From Ehretia macrophylla (taxonomy: Eukaryota; Streptophyta; Magnoliopsida; Boraginales; Ehretiaceae), in the NCBI GenBank assembly GCA_037974665.1, contig CM075773.1, positions 53,048,917 to 53,112,916 on the forward strand: 64,000 bases of DNA, read 5' to 3'. The notes beneath the pieces are model-generated. The model was not told where the DNA came from. It did not search any database and saw only the letters and a program-made list of their open reading frames with translations. Position numbers and translations under genes: made by a program. Positions 25,624 to 40,717 of the stretch are shown here, piece after piece. Position 1 is the stretch's first letter; each line of letters starts with the position of its first letter.

Positions 25624-27957
25624 ATGGGGAGGTCGGAGTCGGAAGATTCCCAATTGATGGATGTGAGGTCCTATGGAGGGGATGAGAATCCGTCGAGCTT
25701 GGAGTCTACCTCAAATGGAGGTCACGGTGATGACAGTGCCGGCGCATCTCAAGGATCAGCTAGGCCATCTGGGCCCAGGGAGAGTGACGATGATTGCCAA
25801 GTGATCGGGGTCAGGTGGGTGCAAGATGAAGCCGAGGAAGATCCTTTGGCCGACCTGGGAGACTTGGGTGATAGGAAAAATGAGGAGCCATTGAACTAGC
25901 TGGAGGGAGTTGAGATACCTCAGGAGTATTTAGCTGGAGCCTTCACGTCAGAACCGATTGAAGTAGTCCCAGTTAAGGCGGTCCGACCCCAGAGCTCAGC
26001 TACAGCCAGTGGTTCGTCGTCTCGGAAGAAGAGGATAGAGCAGCTGTTTGCCTGTTGTAAACGCGAGTGTCATTCTACTATCGAGATGGCTAACGCCCGG
26101 CTAAGAGATTGGTCGGTAGACCAACATCACAAGCTAAAGGTTCTAAGTCAGAACGAGTCCGCTTGCTATCCTCCACCCGACCACTTCCCTATTACAACCT
26201 CGCCTTCGATGTCATCCGGCTTCCACTTCCCGACTTCATCACCAGCATTTTGAATTACTTTGAGCTTAGCCCGGGTCAGATGTCACCAAATGGTTGGGCC
26301 GTAATGGTGGTGTTTTATGTATTTTTCCTTGAGAGGAAGATAGAGCCGACCCTGCATCGGTTCAGGCAGTTTTTTGTGTGTAAGCCCAACCCGAAGCAGC
26401 CGGGGTGGTTTTATTTCACAGCTCGGGCTAGCAATGCCATATTCAGCAAGTGGCACTCTTCCAACAAGGGCTGGCACCACGACTACTATTAAGTCAAGCC
26501 GGCTGTGAACCCAGGGTGTAGAGTGGATTGGAACTCATCCTTGAAGAAGAATGTGAACGACGACCCCAAGCTTTCAAACGAGGAACTCGCCGAGGTCAGG
26601 GTGTTGAGACCCAAGTCGGGTATGCTGATTGATATTGACAGTATCCTCAGGTGGGACAGAATCTGGAAATCAAAGTTATCCGGTAAAGAACCTGACCCGA
26701 GGCAGGAGTACCCCCATCTATTTCCCGAACCCGAAGAGGACGCGGATTCTGGCTTAGCAGAGGGTCAGTTTGCAAGATCAGCGCCCGACCTCCCCGTTAA
26801 CCTGACTGTAATTGATTTTTTTTTTAAGTCGGCTTTTTGCTGTCTCTCACTTCTTTCTTCTACTTTTTTGCAGATATGGCAGATACAAGAAACTCGCGTA
26901 TGCTCAGATGAAGAGGAGGAACGAGGCCAGCGGCGAAGTCTCGGCTCAGTCCGGCTTGGGCTCCGTCCCTCAAGAGCAAAGGCAGCAGCCCGAGGTCTCT
27001 TCTAAGGGGACATCGACGTCTCCCTTGCCCAAAAGACCGAGCTCGGGTGTGGCGATCCCTGAGCACTCAGTATCCCGCCCTGACAATAGGAAACGGTCTC
27101 CGCCTGAGTACTCCGGGAAAGGCAAGGCCATGGAGGTGAGCCCTCCCAACAAGGATTTTGTGGAGGCAGCTAAGGTGGCTCGCTATCCCAAGCTAGTATC
27201 GGTCCCGGCAGAGCAACTTTCACTCGACCTGAGGACGGCCATAGTCACGGTAAGGCATATTTGACCGTGCTGACATGGTATCTTTTGCTGATTATTTTGC
27301 CAAGTTTTTTAGCTTGACTGATCACTTTGCTATCTTTTGCGCAGGCCGAGTCCCATATCGGTACCTGGCTTACTCACCTAGGCCCAAGCTCACTGAGTCG
27401 AGCTCGAGCAACGATACACCGACTCCTGAGCCGAGCTTGAGGCCCTGAAGGAGGATGCAGCCCAGAGGCAAAAAGCGGACGCGATGGAGATCGACCAGTT
27501 GAAGAAGGAGCTCGAGGCGGAGAAGTCTCGGTGCGAGGCCGCGGCCAAAGACGTCGAGCGCTTCAAGAAGGATAAACGCGATGCCGAGGTAAAGCTTAAA
27601 GATCTGATAGATCTGGTCGGCCCGCAAAGGGAGAAGGCGGTGGAAGCCTTTAAGTCCAGTCAAGAGGCTGTGGACTAGTTGGCCACGGAAGGTAGGGCGA
27701 TGGCCAGGTATGTCGAGTTGGAGTACTACTTCCGGGGTCAAGTCGTAGCTCGGGAGAGAGCGAAGACCTTCCTCCCTGCCACAAAGAATGATTACATCGA
27801 AATCTTTGAGGATTTGCCGCAGGAGTTCTAGGAGATTCCGGAGCTTCCAGCTGACCTGATGTCCCAAGCTAAGGAGGTGATTGAATTTGTCCAGAAGGGC
27901 ATAGATCAGGTCGGGGATGAAGTCGATGCTACCACCTCCACCGCCGCTCCTAAGTAA
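25624..27957 (+). pseudogene. Opposite-strand gene of a Tat element (PF04195-like), broken
   Basis: It runs antisense to gag-pol. Part 1 is acidic (MGRSESEDSQLMDVRS), then has a region with NYFELSPGQMSPNGW, FYVFFLERKIEPT and FFVCKPNPKQPGW, which I recognise as the 'putative gypsy type transposon' family (PF04195). Part 2 begins MADTRKLAYAQM near 26876. Part 3 after a GT-AG intron (about 27250-27343) is a coiled coil (ELEAEKSRCEAAAKDVERF) and ends TAAPK-stop. Breaks: TAG at 25897, a 1-bp deletion near 26190, and TGG to TAA near 26490. Its function in these elements is unknown to me. Confidence 0.75.
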
Positions 27958-28569
27958 ATTTTGTACTCGTCCGGGTCCGGCTTTAGTAGATTCGCCCTGG
28001 TCGGGCTCCTTGTAATTTGTATTTTTTCACTTTTAATAAAATGGATGTTTCTGTTTTATTTGTGTTTCATTCGAGTTCGTACATGTGTACCTTTCTCTTC
28101 GCAAATTTCTTAAGTAAGTGGGGTTGGACCAATATAGTAGGCCTTTCAAACTTAATTTAAATATAAAGAAATGAGATGGACATGATTAATAAATTATCAT
28201 CCTAATCCGAGCTGGTTAATTGGACAACTATATAATTGTCGCCGACCTGGACTCGTCAGTCCGATTTAAAATTGGTCAAACTAACGTTGACAAATATTGA
28301 GCTCGAGTTTAGACCCAAACTAATATTCTGACTTGAAGCCGGATTACACTGAGTTGGACCTTGATCCGAACTGGCAAAGCTAATCAAATTATTATTGATT
28401 ATACCCGAGCTGGAACCTTGTCCGAGCTGGTTTACTTGGATTATTAGCTCGTAATTAAGCGTGGCCACCGCGTTAATCCGAGTCGGGAGTAGCTCAGTAG
28501 CTGAGGCGCTTAGGCCCGGGTCGGGCATTGCGCTGGTTTATAAAATATGTTTGTATTAAACTTGTACAT

Positions 28570-28690
28570 GAAGTACTTGGGCTCAGGAGCCGATTACAGA
28601 CAATCTTTGGCTCGGGGCCTTAGCAAAGATTTCGGCTCGGGGCCTGTACAAAATATTCCGGCTCGGGAGCCGTTACACAAAATATATCTT
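28570..28690. repeat. Tandem repeats between integrase and opposite-strand gene
   Basis: About four units of 30-36 bp carry GGCTCGGGGCC or GGCTCGGGAGCC. The same block occurs with other copy numbers at 51857-52070 and 61600-61735. Confidence 0.8.
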
Positions 28691-30370
28691 CAGGTGCTCT
28701 GCGTGCCATGCATTTTTCAATTGCTTCCCATATTTGTCGCGGAGGTAGAAGGTCCCAGGTCGGACTTCTTTCACGACTTCGTATGGTCCCTCCCAAGTCG
28801 GGAATAGTTTGTTGCTCGAGCGCAGCAAAAAGATAGCCTTTCTGAGGACAAGGTCGCCATCCTTAATAGGCTTAGGCTTGACCTGTTTGGCGAAGGCTCT
28901 TTGCATAGCAGCTTTGCTGGCTAGCATCCTGATTTGAGCTTTAGCTCGGAGCTCTTCGGCTAGGTCAAGCTCTTCAAGGATCAGTGCTCCATTTATTTCT
29001 AGATTATGGTGGAGGGTTCTACTGGTCGGAGACCCGATCTCTATTGGCAACACCGCCTGAGTACCGAAGGTCAGCTCTAAGGGCGATTCTCCCATTATCG
29101 AGCTGGTGGTGGTCCGCTGAGCCCACAGCACCTCGGGAAGAATCGATGCCCACTGGCCCTTTACTTCCTCCAGCTTGATTTTCAGGCCCTGCAAAATGAT
29201 TTGGTTAGTCCTTTCAACTTGGTCATTACTTTGAGGGTAAGCAATAGATGAGAATCTGAAGTCGATCCCAATCTCAGCACATTTGCCTCGAAAGTATGCA
29301 CTGTCGAATTGTTTGCCGTGGTCAGTAACGATAACCTTTGGTACCCCAAATCGGCAAATGATGTTTTTCCATACAAAATTCCAAGCTGCCTTTTCTGTTA
29401 TTCTAGCAACACCTTCAGCCTCAGGCCATTTGGTGAAGTAGTCTACTGCTACGAAGGCGTACTTCTTTTGGCCAACGCCGGTTGGCAATGGGCCAATGAT
29501 ATCTAGACCCCACTAATAGAATGGCCACGGGCTTATCATCACCGTGAGGTCTACCGCTGGCTTTCTCTGTATATTGGCGAACCTTTGGCAGGTGTAACAC
29601 TTTTTTACATACTCTTTGGCATCTTGCTCTAAGGTTGGACAAAAATAGCCTCGTCTCAATGCCTTCCGAGCCAGAGCCTTGCCACCCAAGTGGTTTCCAC
29701 ATACTCCTTCATGGACCTTCCGGAGTACATAGTTTCCCTCCTCGAGCCCAACACACTTTAAGAGAGGCCAAGTGTAGGCTCTCTTATAGTGTTGCCCGGT
29801 AATTATGACAAACCTTGAGGCCTATTTCATGAGTTTCCGAGCTACTTTTTCATCCTCTGGGGTCATACCCCCCTCCAAGTAGTCCACGATTGTTTTGGTC
29901 CAATCTGGGCTTAAATTGAGCTCGGCTATGGCTTGCACCCCCGACTGGATACTTGGTTTAGATACTTCTTCCACATAGACCAGGGCAGGTCGGCTCTCGC
30001 CCAAGGCCAACCTGGACAGGGCGTCAGCCTTCATATTCTTATCCCTCGAAATTTGCTGTATCGTGAACCTTTTGAGCCCTGAGGTCAAATCCTTGACTCT
30101 GTTGAAGTAGGCCAGCATAGTATTGTCCTTGGCTTCGAACTCTCCCGATATCTGACTAGAAACCAATTGAGAGTTAGTGCTCAAGTTGACTGTCTGTGCC
30201 CCGAGCTGAGCTGCAATTTTCAGTCCTGCAATCACTGCTTCATATTCAGCTTCGTTATTAGACGCCGGAAAGATGAACTTGAGGGAGTATTGGTGCTCAT
30301 GCCAGGTCGGGTCGAGGATGATCACCCTTGCTTCGCTTCCAGACTTCCCTGAGGCCCCATCCACATGGAC
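28673..30370 (-). pseudogene. Second RNase H and integrase (Tat element 2)
   Basis: The 5' part (30370-29970) is the extra RNase H typical of Tat elements: DGASGKSGSE, EAEYEAVIAGLK, and NSQLVSSQ where the family has DSQL. Then comes the integrase zinc finger region with a CxxC, and the catalytic core with the VTDHGKQFDS Asp and the QVERTNQ Glu. It ends LKIYFV-stop at 28673. Stops interrupt it at about 29826 (CAG to TAG) and 29515 (CAG to TAG). Part of the polyprotein of the truncated element; inactive. Confidence 0.85.
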
Positions 30371-32379
30371 CTTCTATACATCCTCCGCGTCATACTCGGC
30401 TTGGCCAGTGCATTCCACCATAAAGTCCGCGATGGCTTGGCCTTTGATGGCTGTTCTGGGCTGGTAGGTGATGTCAAATTGACTTAGCTCAACTGCCTAT
30501 TTCAGCAGCCTACCTGACGCCTCCGGCTTGTGCATGATGGACTTGAGTGGGGCATCCCTCATGACCTTAATTGAATGAGCATCAAAGTATGGCTTCAGCT
30601 TTCTTGCCGCCGTGATGAGCGCGAGGGCGAGTTTTTCCAAGGAGGAGTACCTCACCTCGGCCCCTTGCAAGGTTTTGCTAACATAATAGACCGGCTTCTG
30701 CTCATTCCCTTCATCGCGGACCAGTGCCGCCACCACTGCTGTCCCTGAGCATGCTAAGTATAGTACCAGCTCTTCACCCACCTCAAGTCGGGATAGTAGG
30801 GGTGGCGAAGCTAGATACCTTTTCAGTTCTTGGAAGGCGTTCTGGCATTCCGTAACCCATTCGAAATTCTTAGGATTCTTCAATATTTTGAACAGAGGTG
30901 AGCACTTGTCGGCCGACCTGGACATGAATCTACTCAACGCCGTGACCTTGCCCGCGAGCACCTGGATGTCTTTCACGCAGGTCGGCGGTGCTAGGTCAAG
31001 TATCGCCTGAACCTTCTCCGGGTTGGCTTCTATTCCACGGGCTGTGACCATGACCACTTCAGTTTGATCCCAAAGTGCTCCATTACGGCGAAGGCTTCAG
31101 CCAGGTCGGCTACATGGTCTTCCGCCCTTCTGCTCTTGACCAACATATCATCCACATAGATCTCCATATTTTGGCCAATCTGATTTTTGAAAACCTTGTT
31201 CACCATCCGAGTGTAGGTATCTCCAGCATTCTTGAGGCCAAAATGCATGACATCATAATAGTAGAGACCTTTATCGGTGGTGAAGGCAGTCTTTTCTTTG
31301 TCTCCGGGAGCCATCTTGATTTGGTTATAACCTTTGAAGGCATCCATGAAAGAGAGTAGCTCGAACCCGGATGTGGCATCCACCATCTGATCAATCCGAG
31401 GTAGGGGAAAGCAGTCCTTAGGACAGGCTTTATTGAGGTCGGTAAAATCAATACACAATCTCCATCCACCTAAGGACTTGGTCACCAGCACCACATTGGA
31501 TAACTAGGTTGGGTACTGAATTTCCTTTATGTCGCCGGTGTCTACCAATTTGTCCACCTCTTCTGCTATGATTTGTTGCTTATCATAACGGAAGTGTCTA
31601 CGCTTCTGCTTTACCAGATAGTGATTTGGGTCGACATTCAGGTGATGCTCAATCACTCCCGGGTCAATACCTGTTATGTCAGAGGCAGACCACGCAAATA
31701 TGTGTTCATTTTTCAGGAGAAATTGGCTTATACCTTTCTTGAGGTCGGCAGAGAGTTCACTCCTGATTTTTGCTCTCTTCGTCTTGTCGGAAAGCTCCAC
31801 CTCTTGAAGGTCTTCATCTAGGCTTCCCCTCTTCTCATCGGGCAAGTCTGGCCCCCATCCAACCTGATATTTGGAGCGGAGGGAGTTTTCATAACATTCC
31901 CGAGCTGAGAACTGGGCTCCGCGGATGGTAGCCGTGCCGGCCGGGATCGGGAATTTCAGGGCCTGGTGATCAGTTGAAGGGACAGCCTTGAAATGGTTGA
32001 GTGCCACCCGACTTAAGATCCCATTGTAAGTGGAGTTGTAATCCATCACAATGAAGTTGGCTTGCATCGAAACCCGCTTGTCTCCATCTTCCAGCTTCAG
32101 CGGGAGGTTGATGACCCCCTCAGCTCGGTGGGCTTGTCCGGTGAAACCAGCTAAAGTACCCCTCAACGGCCTGAGTCGGCTCCTGTCCAATCCCATTTAC
32201 TCAAATGCTTTCAAGAGTAGGACTTCTGCCGAGCTCCCAGTGTCCACCATCAGCCTCTTCACGGTAAAGCTGGCTATTTCAGCGCTGATTACCAGTGGGT
32301 CATCATGGGGCAATATTACCCCCTCCAAGTCTTCTGAGGAGAAGGTGAGCTCCTCCAACTCCGGGACCGGACCCCGCGC

Positions 32380-32380
<1 letters not shown>
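30370..32380 (-). pseudogene. Protease, RT and RNase H (Tat element 2)
   Basis: Protease carries VDTGSS (32231-32250). RT shows CIDFTDLNKACPKD and the catalytic YVDD (31147-31158). RNase H follows with YYVSKTLQGAEVRYS. A deletion of about 50 bases near 31050, relative to the full-length element, removes the segment after GIKL and shifts the frame. Stops at about 32197, 31504, 30497 and 30374 are TGG or CAA/CAG changed to stops by single transitions. Non-functional. Confidence 0.88.
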
Positions 32381-35128
<2,748 letters not shown>

Positions 35129-35767
35129 CTGCAATATTGTAATGGAAGAAAGAGTTAAAAACGTTGCAGATGCATCTTCAAAACGTATTTAGTCTGCAGA
35201 ACTGGTATTACTAGATGCTCTCTACGAAAATGGTGCAGATTGACTATTCACTAAATCATTAGTTGCTCATAGCTCAGTATCTTCCATCATGAAAAATATA
35301 CTACTTCATGTTGCTAAATTCTGTATATACGTTGTCAATTGGACTTAAAAGTTACTGATTATGAGATTAACAGACATAGTAGTTTTCCAGAAGCCACATC
35401 TTTTGCATAATTCCTAGGTTCTACTAGCATATCTCTACCCTTTTTTTGATGGCCTAATGAGCTGCCATGTTGTCAAACAACGTCTTTAAGTAGTATAATG
35501 CGATGCAGTATAAGTTTATCGCTTTTCTACAGCCGTAATGAGGTAGAGTCTAAAAGTTACTAGAATCTGGCATATTGCTGACATCCAGTATCTGATTTAG
35601 CACTCAACTAATCTTCTCTAATACTAGTCTTGATCTTCCTATCCGCGAAATCAGGGAAGGTTTGGGTTTTATTACAAGATTCTGTTTTCACGATAAGTAA
35701 AAATGCGAAGTAATATTGCGTACGATAATCCCAAAGCTTGAAAAAGCAATCAAACACATAAACTCAC

Positions 35768-35945
35768 CAGAACCACCTGTATCTTGAGGTGGATCATCTT
35801 GAGGTGGTGGATCATTGTGGTAGAACTTTTCATTTGAATACCTCAAATAACAACCAGCATTGGATCCCCTCCCTTCCCTCCTTGGCAAACACCCTTTCAC
35901 CTCTTTACTTGCTTTTCTCAAACACTCTTCACACCCTGATCTGTT
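35768..35945 (-). pseudogene. Gnk2/DUF26 exon end of a cysteine-rich RLK
   Basis: It reads GCEECLRKASKEVKGC, then GSNAGCYLRYSNEKF, the C-terminal part of a Gnk2-homologous (stress-antifungal, DUF26) domain with the C-x2-C pattern, followed by a Pro/Asp-rich linker ending GGSG. The exon ends in phase 1 at a good donor (TCTG|GTGAGT). The next exon on this strand, the S-domain transmembrane exon at 35128, begins in matching phase after AG. The 5' side is cut at about 35945 next to the DC1 pseudogene. Confidence 0.8.
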
Positions 35946-35959
35946 TAAACTCTTAAAGT

Positions 35960-36932
35960 ATGTGCTGAACTACCTAAGGAGATCCTCCATCCAAAGCATT
36001 ATGAATATCTCGATATGCACATGATATCTATTACGACTGCTCTTTTTGTGGCTTGCATATTCCGAATGGTTTCGTATACCATTGCTCCATCTGTGATTTT
36101 GGTATAGATATAGCATGTGCTCTCAAGGACTATGAATTATTATGTGCTTTCAAGGACCGCATCATTAAGCATGAGTGTCATGAACACTCACTCATATTCC
36201 AACCACGACCAGCGTTGTTGCGCTGCGATGCTTGTGGCGTGGAAGATAGGGATCTATTCTAGCTATGTCCTTCCTGCCCATTTTTGATTCACAAGAGTTG
36301 TGCTTCATTACCTAGCACAGCCAAACGCGAGGGCCACGATCATACTCTTTCTCTTACCTACGGCCTTCCATCTCATTGTACAAGTTTCAGTTTCAACAGT
36401 GATATATGCAGCGAGATGTTATTTCCAACATATTGGGTTTATTTTTGTGGCCCCTGTAGATATCATGTTCACCTCAAATGTATGACAAAAACTCAGCAAA
36501 TTGAAGCTAACTTGCAAGAGAAGATATCCTTCTTCTACATATCTCTTTGACTTTCTTCCTTTTTTTCTTTTTTTCTAATTTTTCCTTTTTATTTGTGCTT
36601 AAAACGTTTTTGACAATGTTTCATAATTTTTCTTCTTCCAGAGACGATGATCTACTCGACGATGCCAAGTTTGAACAACAACTTCTGAAAGTTCTACTTG
36701 ATGATGATCTGTTCCACTTCCCGGTGCCTGACACAGCGGGAATGATTAAACGTTTCCTACTTAGAAAGAATAGCTTCGCACATATTCAACCAGAGATCAA
36801 CCACTGGAGCCATAAGCAACATCCATTGATACTCATCCATGAGCAGCCCAATGACGACGATGACGAAGAAGTAGATGAGGAAGAATTGACCTATTTTGTT
36901 TTTAATCGAGCTGAGGTCTTACACAAATAAAA
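35960..36932 (+). pseudogene. DC1-domain protein pseudogene
   Basis: It encodes Cys/His-rich C1-like (DC1) repeats: YYDCSFCGLHIP... YHCSICDF, then HEHSLIF...LRCDACG...CPSCPFLIHKSC, then HDHTLSL...YFCGPC..HVHLKC. The family binds zinc and often diacylglycerol-like ligands or partners in plant signalling, which is known of the family and not shown here. Breaks: a frameshift between LPKEILHP and the first CxxC (about 36030), an in-frame TAG after EDRDLF (36260), and loss of the domains expected after HPLILIHEQP. The 3' piece (36641-36930) ends in an acidic tract and stop. It lies opposite to, and inside, the CRK remnants. Confidence 0.8.
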
Positions 36933-37789
36933 GAAAGAGATGATTGGGGTTATTTCCCGTGTTTCTCCTCGAGTAAGAGAATTAGTGAGTTTACCTGGGT
37001 ATGTCTTCAATAGATGATAGCAAATTTAGAAATAAGATGAACGAGTTACATTTTGTCATTTTCTTTGTACTATTTATAGTAAGGTTTAAAGATCTTTTTT
37101 GGTAGTCCCCACCTGTCTTTCTATCTTGGTAATAATGGCTCTCTTTTCTCTTTAGGGCATTTTAATAATTGTATAAGTCTATTATTTTATTGTCATATCA
37201 GAGGTGATTCTCTTATCATCTCGACTAAATATATGATCCATCTCTCATTTATCCTAATCTCTAAGACTACCTTGTTACAATTTTTTTTTGAAATTGTGTA
37301 TCGTCTACCATTGTGGTTCCAAATAGTGAAACGAACTCATATTCTGATTGCGTGTCTGTTAAAGAATAAGGCTGAATGTAAATCTTACTAAAATTATAGT
37401 TATTGTCCGTACTTACCACGAATAAAAGATTTATTGCTGATTATTTATGGTAAAAATGTAAAGTAAGATCATGCACAATAATTAAGTGGGTCGAAACATT
37501 ATTTTTAGAGTAAGAGTTTTGTATACCTTATTCGTCGTTATTTGCTGGTAGACATGTATATACATGGTTTATTTAAATACTAAAAACTAAGGACTTCTAA
37601 TTATTTCATAGCAACATATCGTTACATTAAGATAGCAATTAGTACAGTGAAATTAATTTGGACAGGAATGAAATGAGTTAAGGAATATAATGGAATTGAG
37701 AATTGAATGAACTTAAGAATGGTAATGACATGCTTGGTATGCTCTAGAAATGAAGATAGGAATAAAGATATGTATGGTAGTCAATATAT
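36933..37789. other. Gene-free stretch
   Basis: AT-rich sequence between the DC1 pseudogene and the CRK first exon. I see no gene, repeat or terminal repeat pair in it. Confidence 0.5.
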
Positions 37790-37997
37790 ATACAAGAGTA
37801 GTAACAAGCTGCGAAATATGTTCCATTGCTTGAACAAACACTGGGATGTAATTGCTGTTTGATGGTGGAGTGTTTTGGCCACAGGTGAATTCAACTTCTG
37901 ATGTTCGAGTATTGGATAATGAGACTGGTAAAAGCCTGATCATCAACAAGATCAGCCATGGGAGGTACCAAAGCTTTGTGATATGCGTGAAATTCAT
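37790..37997 (-). pseudogene. First exon fragment of a cysteine-rich RLK
   Basis: From the ATG at 37997 the minus strand reads MNFTHITKLWYLPWL and a hydrophobic signal peptide (LILLMIRLLPVSLS), then VEFTCGQNTPPSNSNYIPVF and AMEHISQLVTT, the start of a first Gnk2 domain. Homology stops at about 37800. The remainder of this domain and the start of the second are absent. With the exon end at 35768-35945 this looks like one CRK ectodomain split by the DC1-bearing segment. Confidence 0.78.
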
Positions 37998-38154
37998 GAA
38001 ACCTTTTTGCTTCCGATTCCTTTCTTTTCTTTTCTTCTCTGAGGAGACTACTCTCTGTCGCAGGGGAGAAGCCAAAGGCCAAGAGAGATTGTGTGAATGA
38101 ATGGAGAGGCTCTTCAGCAGTTTTAGCAGTTTGGTCAGACAAGAAATTATTTGT

Positions 38155-39386
38155 TTATAGTCAAATATTTCAGACGTTCTCATGTCTACCGTGCGCAGCT
38201 AATCGAAGTAGTCAGCAAACTTTAGTCCACGTCAACAACTGCTTCACTTTTTAACCGAGAATGATGAAAGAGGCTATATGTTCTTTAAGATAATTTGATT
38301 GTGATTGACTTAGCCACCCTTTTAATATATATATATATATTTTTTAGACATTTTTACAGTACAATAAATGTGAGTTATAAAAATTTGGTGTAAGTCAAAA
38401 GAAGATAAAAAGTAATGAAAAATGAAGAAAAGTTTTTGGTTGCAAAGTTAGGCACACATAATTTTGGGTTGATTTCACATTATATGTGAGAAGACTTTTG
38501 GTGCAAGATGAGCCTATAAATAGAAGTTCATTCTTCATTATTTGAGCATCAACAAAACATTCTAAATCAGAGAGAAAAATAAGTTTTCCCCTGAGTATTT
38601 TTTCTTTCTCTTTTGTTGTTCTATATTTGTGAGTGAGAGTTAGTTTCTCTTATTATTTGAAAAAAGTGATATTGTTTTCTTCCTATATTAGAGAGAATGT
38701 TATTGTAAAATACTCCACATCATAGTGAAATCTTCCATTACTTGCCCGTGATTTTTTCTTCGATTTGTTTGAAAGTTTTCTACATATATTTTAACTGCGT
38801 GATATTATTTATCTCCGATCATTCCACTGCGCTAATACCCAACAATAAAATCTTATAATTGAATAAAATAATTCTCCACAACATTACGATTTTACTATTC
38901 AATTAAATAAAGAGTGAATTTCATGATATATAAAATTTACATTTATGTTCAGTCGGACCATGAACTGAGTCTAATGTATAGAAGTTTCCTTTAGTAATGA
39001 TTACTATAAAAAATCTTCCACTGTGTATAATTTTCCATGGATTTGGTTATACTAATGATGGCATAGTAATCCATGAGGATTGAAGGATTTGTTATGAGTT
39101 TGGGATTTCATACAGAATTTTTTTTTTTTATTATGTAAACTTCAGTTGATTGAGCATCATTTATTAATAAATTTGAATTGAATTGCTTGAAACTTAATAA
39201 ATTTCAATATTGTATTGCTGGCTATTGCCTTGCCTTTTTTTTTTTTCCTTTGATAAATCTCAAATTGAATTTAATTTAATTTTTTTAAAATTGACACGTA
39301 ACATAAACTTCTTATTCCAAATAATCTTTTATACCCCAAAATTTTTTGTTTTTATTGCGTAAACTTATATAATTCATTAGGAAAAT
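38155..39386. repeat. Segmental duplication, copy 2 (direct partner at 3.3-4.1 kb)
   Basis: The same order of matching blocks as at 3300-4140, interrupted by the solo LTR at 38369-38844. A foldback element lies just beyond its right end. No gene. Confidence 0.8.
38369..38844. mobile_element. Solo LTR, 476 bp
   Basis: It starts TGTGAGTTATAAAAATT, ends TAATACCCAACA, and is flanked by ATAAA on both sides (38364-38368 and 38845-38849). The paralogous site at about 3556 reads CAGTACAGTAAAATC without insertion. A TATA box (CTATAAATAG) lies near 38514. A lone LTR with an intact 5-bp duplication indicates recombination between the two LTRs of a former element, probably Ty1/copia. Confidence 0.85.
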
Positions 39387-39899
39387 GGGTTAAAACTATT
39401 TTAGTCCCTGAGGTTTGCACTAAAGACCAAATTGGTCCTTGAGGTATGCAAAAAGCCCAATTCAGTCCCTGCTGTTAGTTTTTTATTAACGGTCAACCTA
39501 TTGACCGTGTAAAATGACGCTCATGCCCTTGTCTTTTAAATTTTTGCTAATGTGTTAAACAAAAAAAAAATGATAGCCGTTGAAAATCCAACGACTATTT
39601 TACGTTGTTCTTCCTGCCATGCCTGTAATGTATGGCCAACCAAAAAAACAAAAAAAAAAAAATCTCATGGGCGCTATATTCCAACGGCTAAAACCCAACG
39701 ATTATCATGCTTTTTTTTTTTTTTTGTTTAACACATTAGTAAAAATTTAAAAGATAAGGGCCTGTGCTTCTTTTTTCACGGTCAATAGGTTGACCGTTAA
39801 TAGAAAACTAACAGCAGGGACTAAATTGAACTTTTTGCATATCTCAGAGACCAATTTAATCTTTAATACAAATCTCAAAGACTAAAATAGTTTTAACCT
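39387..39899. mobile_element. Mutator-like foldback element, 513 bp
   Basis: Arms of about 220 bp read inward as GGTTAAAACTATTTTAGTC on both sides and share TCAGTCCCTGCTGTTAG-type and ATTAACGGTCAACCTATTGA words. The 9-bp duplication TAGGAAAAT flanks it (39378-39386 and 39900-39908). There is no coding sequence. The whole element could fold into one hairpin. Confidence 0.9.
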
Positions 39900-39908
39900 T
39901 AGGAAAAT

Positions 39909-40717
39909 TATGTCCATGCGACTCGTTTGTCATTATAGGGTAAACATTGACGAAGTCTCCCATCACGTGCTAGAGTCGTTGAAATTCGTCATGTGGCATT
40001 GGGTTCATACTAGGATCTTCTTTTTATTTATTTATTTTAATTAAGTGATTTCCTTCGCAAAGATCACTAGGTGAACGCTCTCATCCAATAATTTTTTCTC
40101 AATATATGATCAAAATGCATGTATGAAAGTTATAGAGGAGATAATTCTCAACAGGAAGGAATGACATCACATGATTCATATAGTCGACTCCACCTAGTGA
40201 GACAAGACTTAATTTGGTTTGATTTGATTTGATTTATATGTACAAAATGACTTTTCTTAAATAATTATATGTTATCCTACACTGATGAAAGACATGTCAG
40301 TGAGTAATTTATAAATAAATATTATTGATTTAAGTATACTTTGGATTAATAACTTTAGACAAATTAATTTGATACCCAAATAGTTATTTGAATATTCTTG
40401 ATGCCCAGCAACCTTGCTTGTGGCCTAGGATTTGGGCTAAAGCATAACGGAATGGTTTCTAAGCCCGTCATCAGCCAAATGTGGGAGTTAAGTATTTTGC
40501 GGGAAAAAATACTATATCGTGGTGAGAGTTACATCATGAACCCATATCAGCCACCTCGAGAATCCTGCATTGTATCCTTAAGGTAAGATAATTGTAATAT
40601 TGCACATTGGTAGGATACATGCTAAATGAAGTCCTACTTCTTGTTATTTTTTTTTCCTTCTTTTTATGAGCCTAACAAAAGCCTATGCTATAGTAAAAAA
40701 GAACATACTAGTTTAAC
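39909..40717. other. Gene-free stretch
   Basis: AT-rich sequence with no recognisable gene or element. The open frame at 40398-40586 has no known motif. Confidence 0.45.

Noticed and set aside
37891..38142. 83-codon minus-strand frame
   Set aside because: It overlaps the CRK signal peptide exon in another frame, which has clear family motifs.
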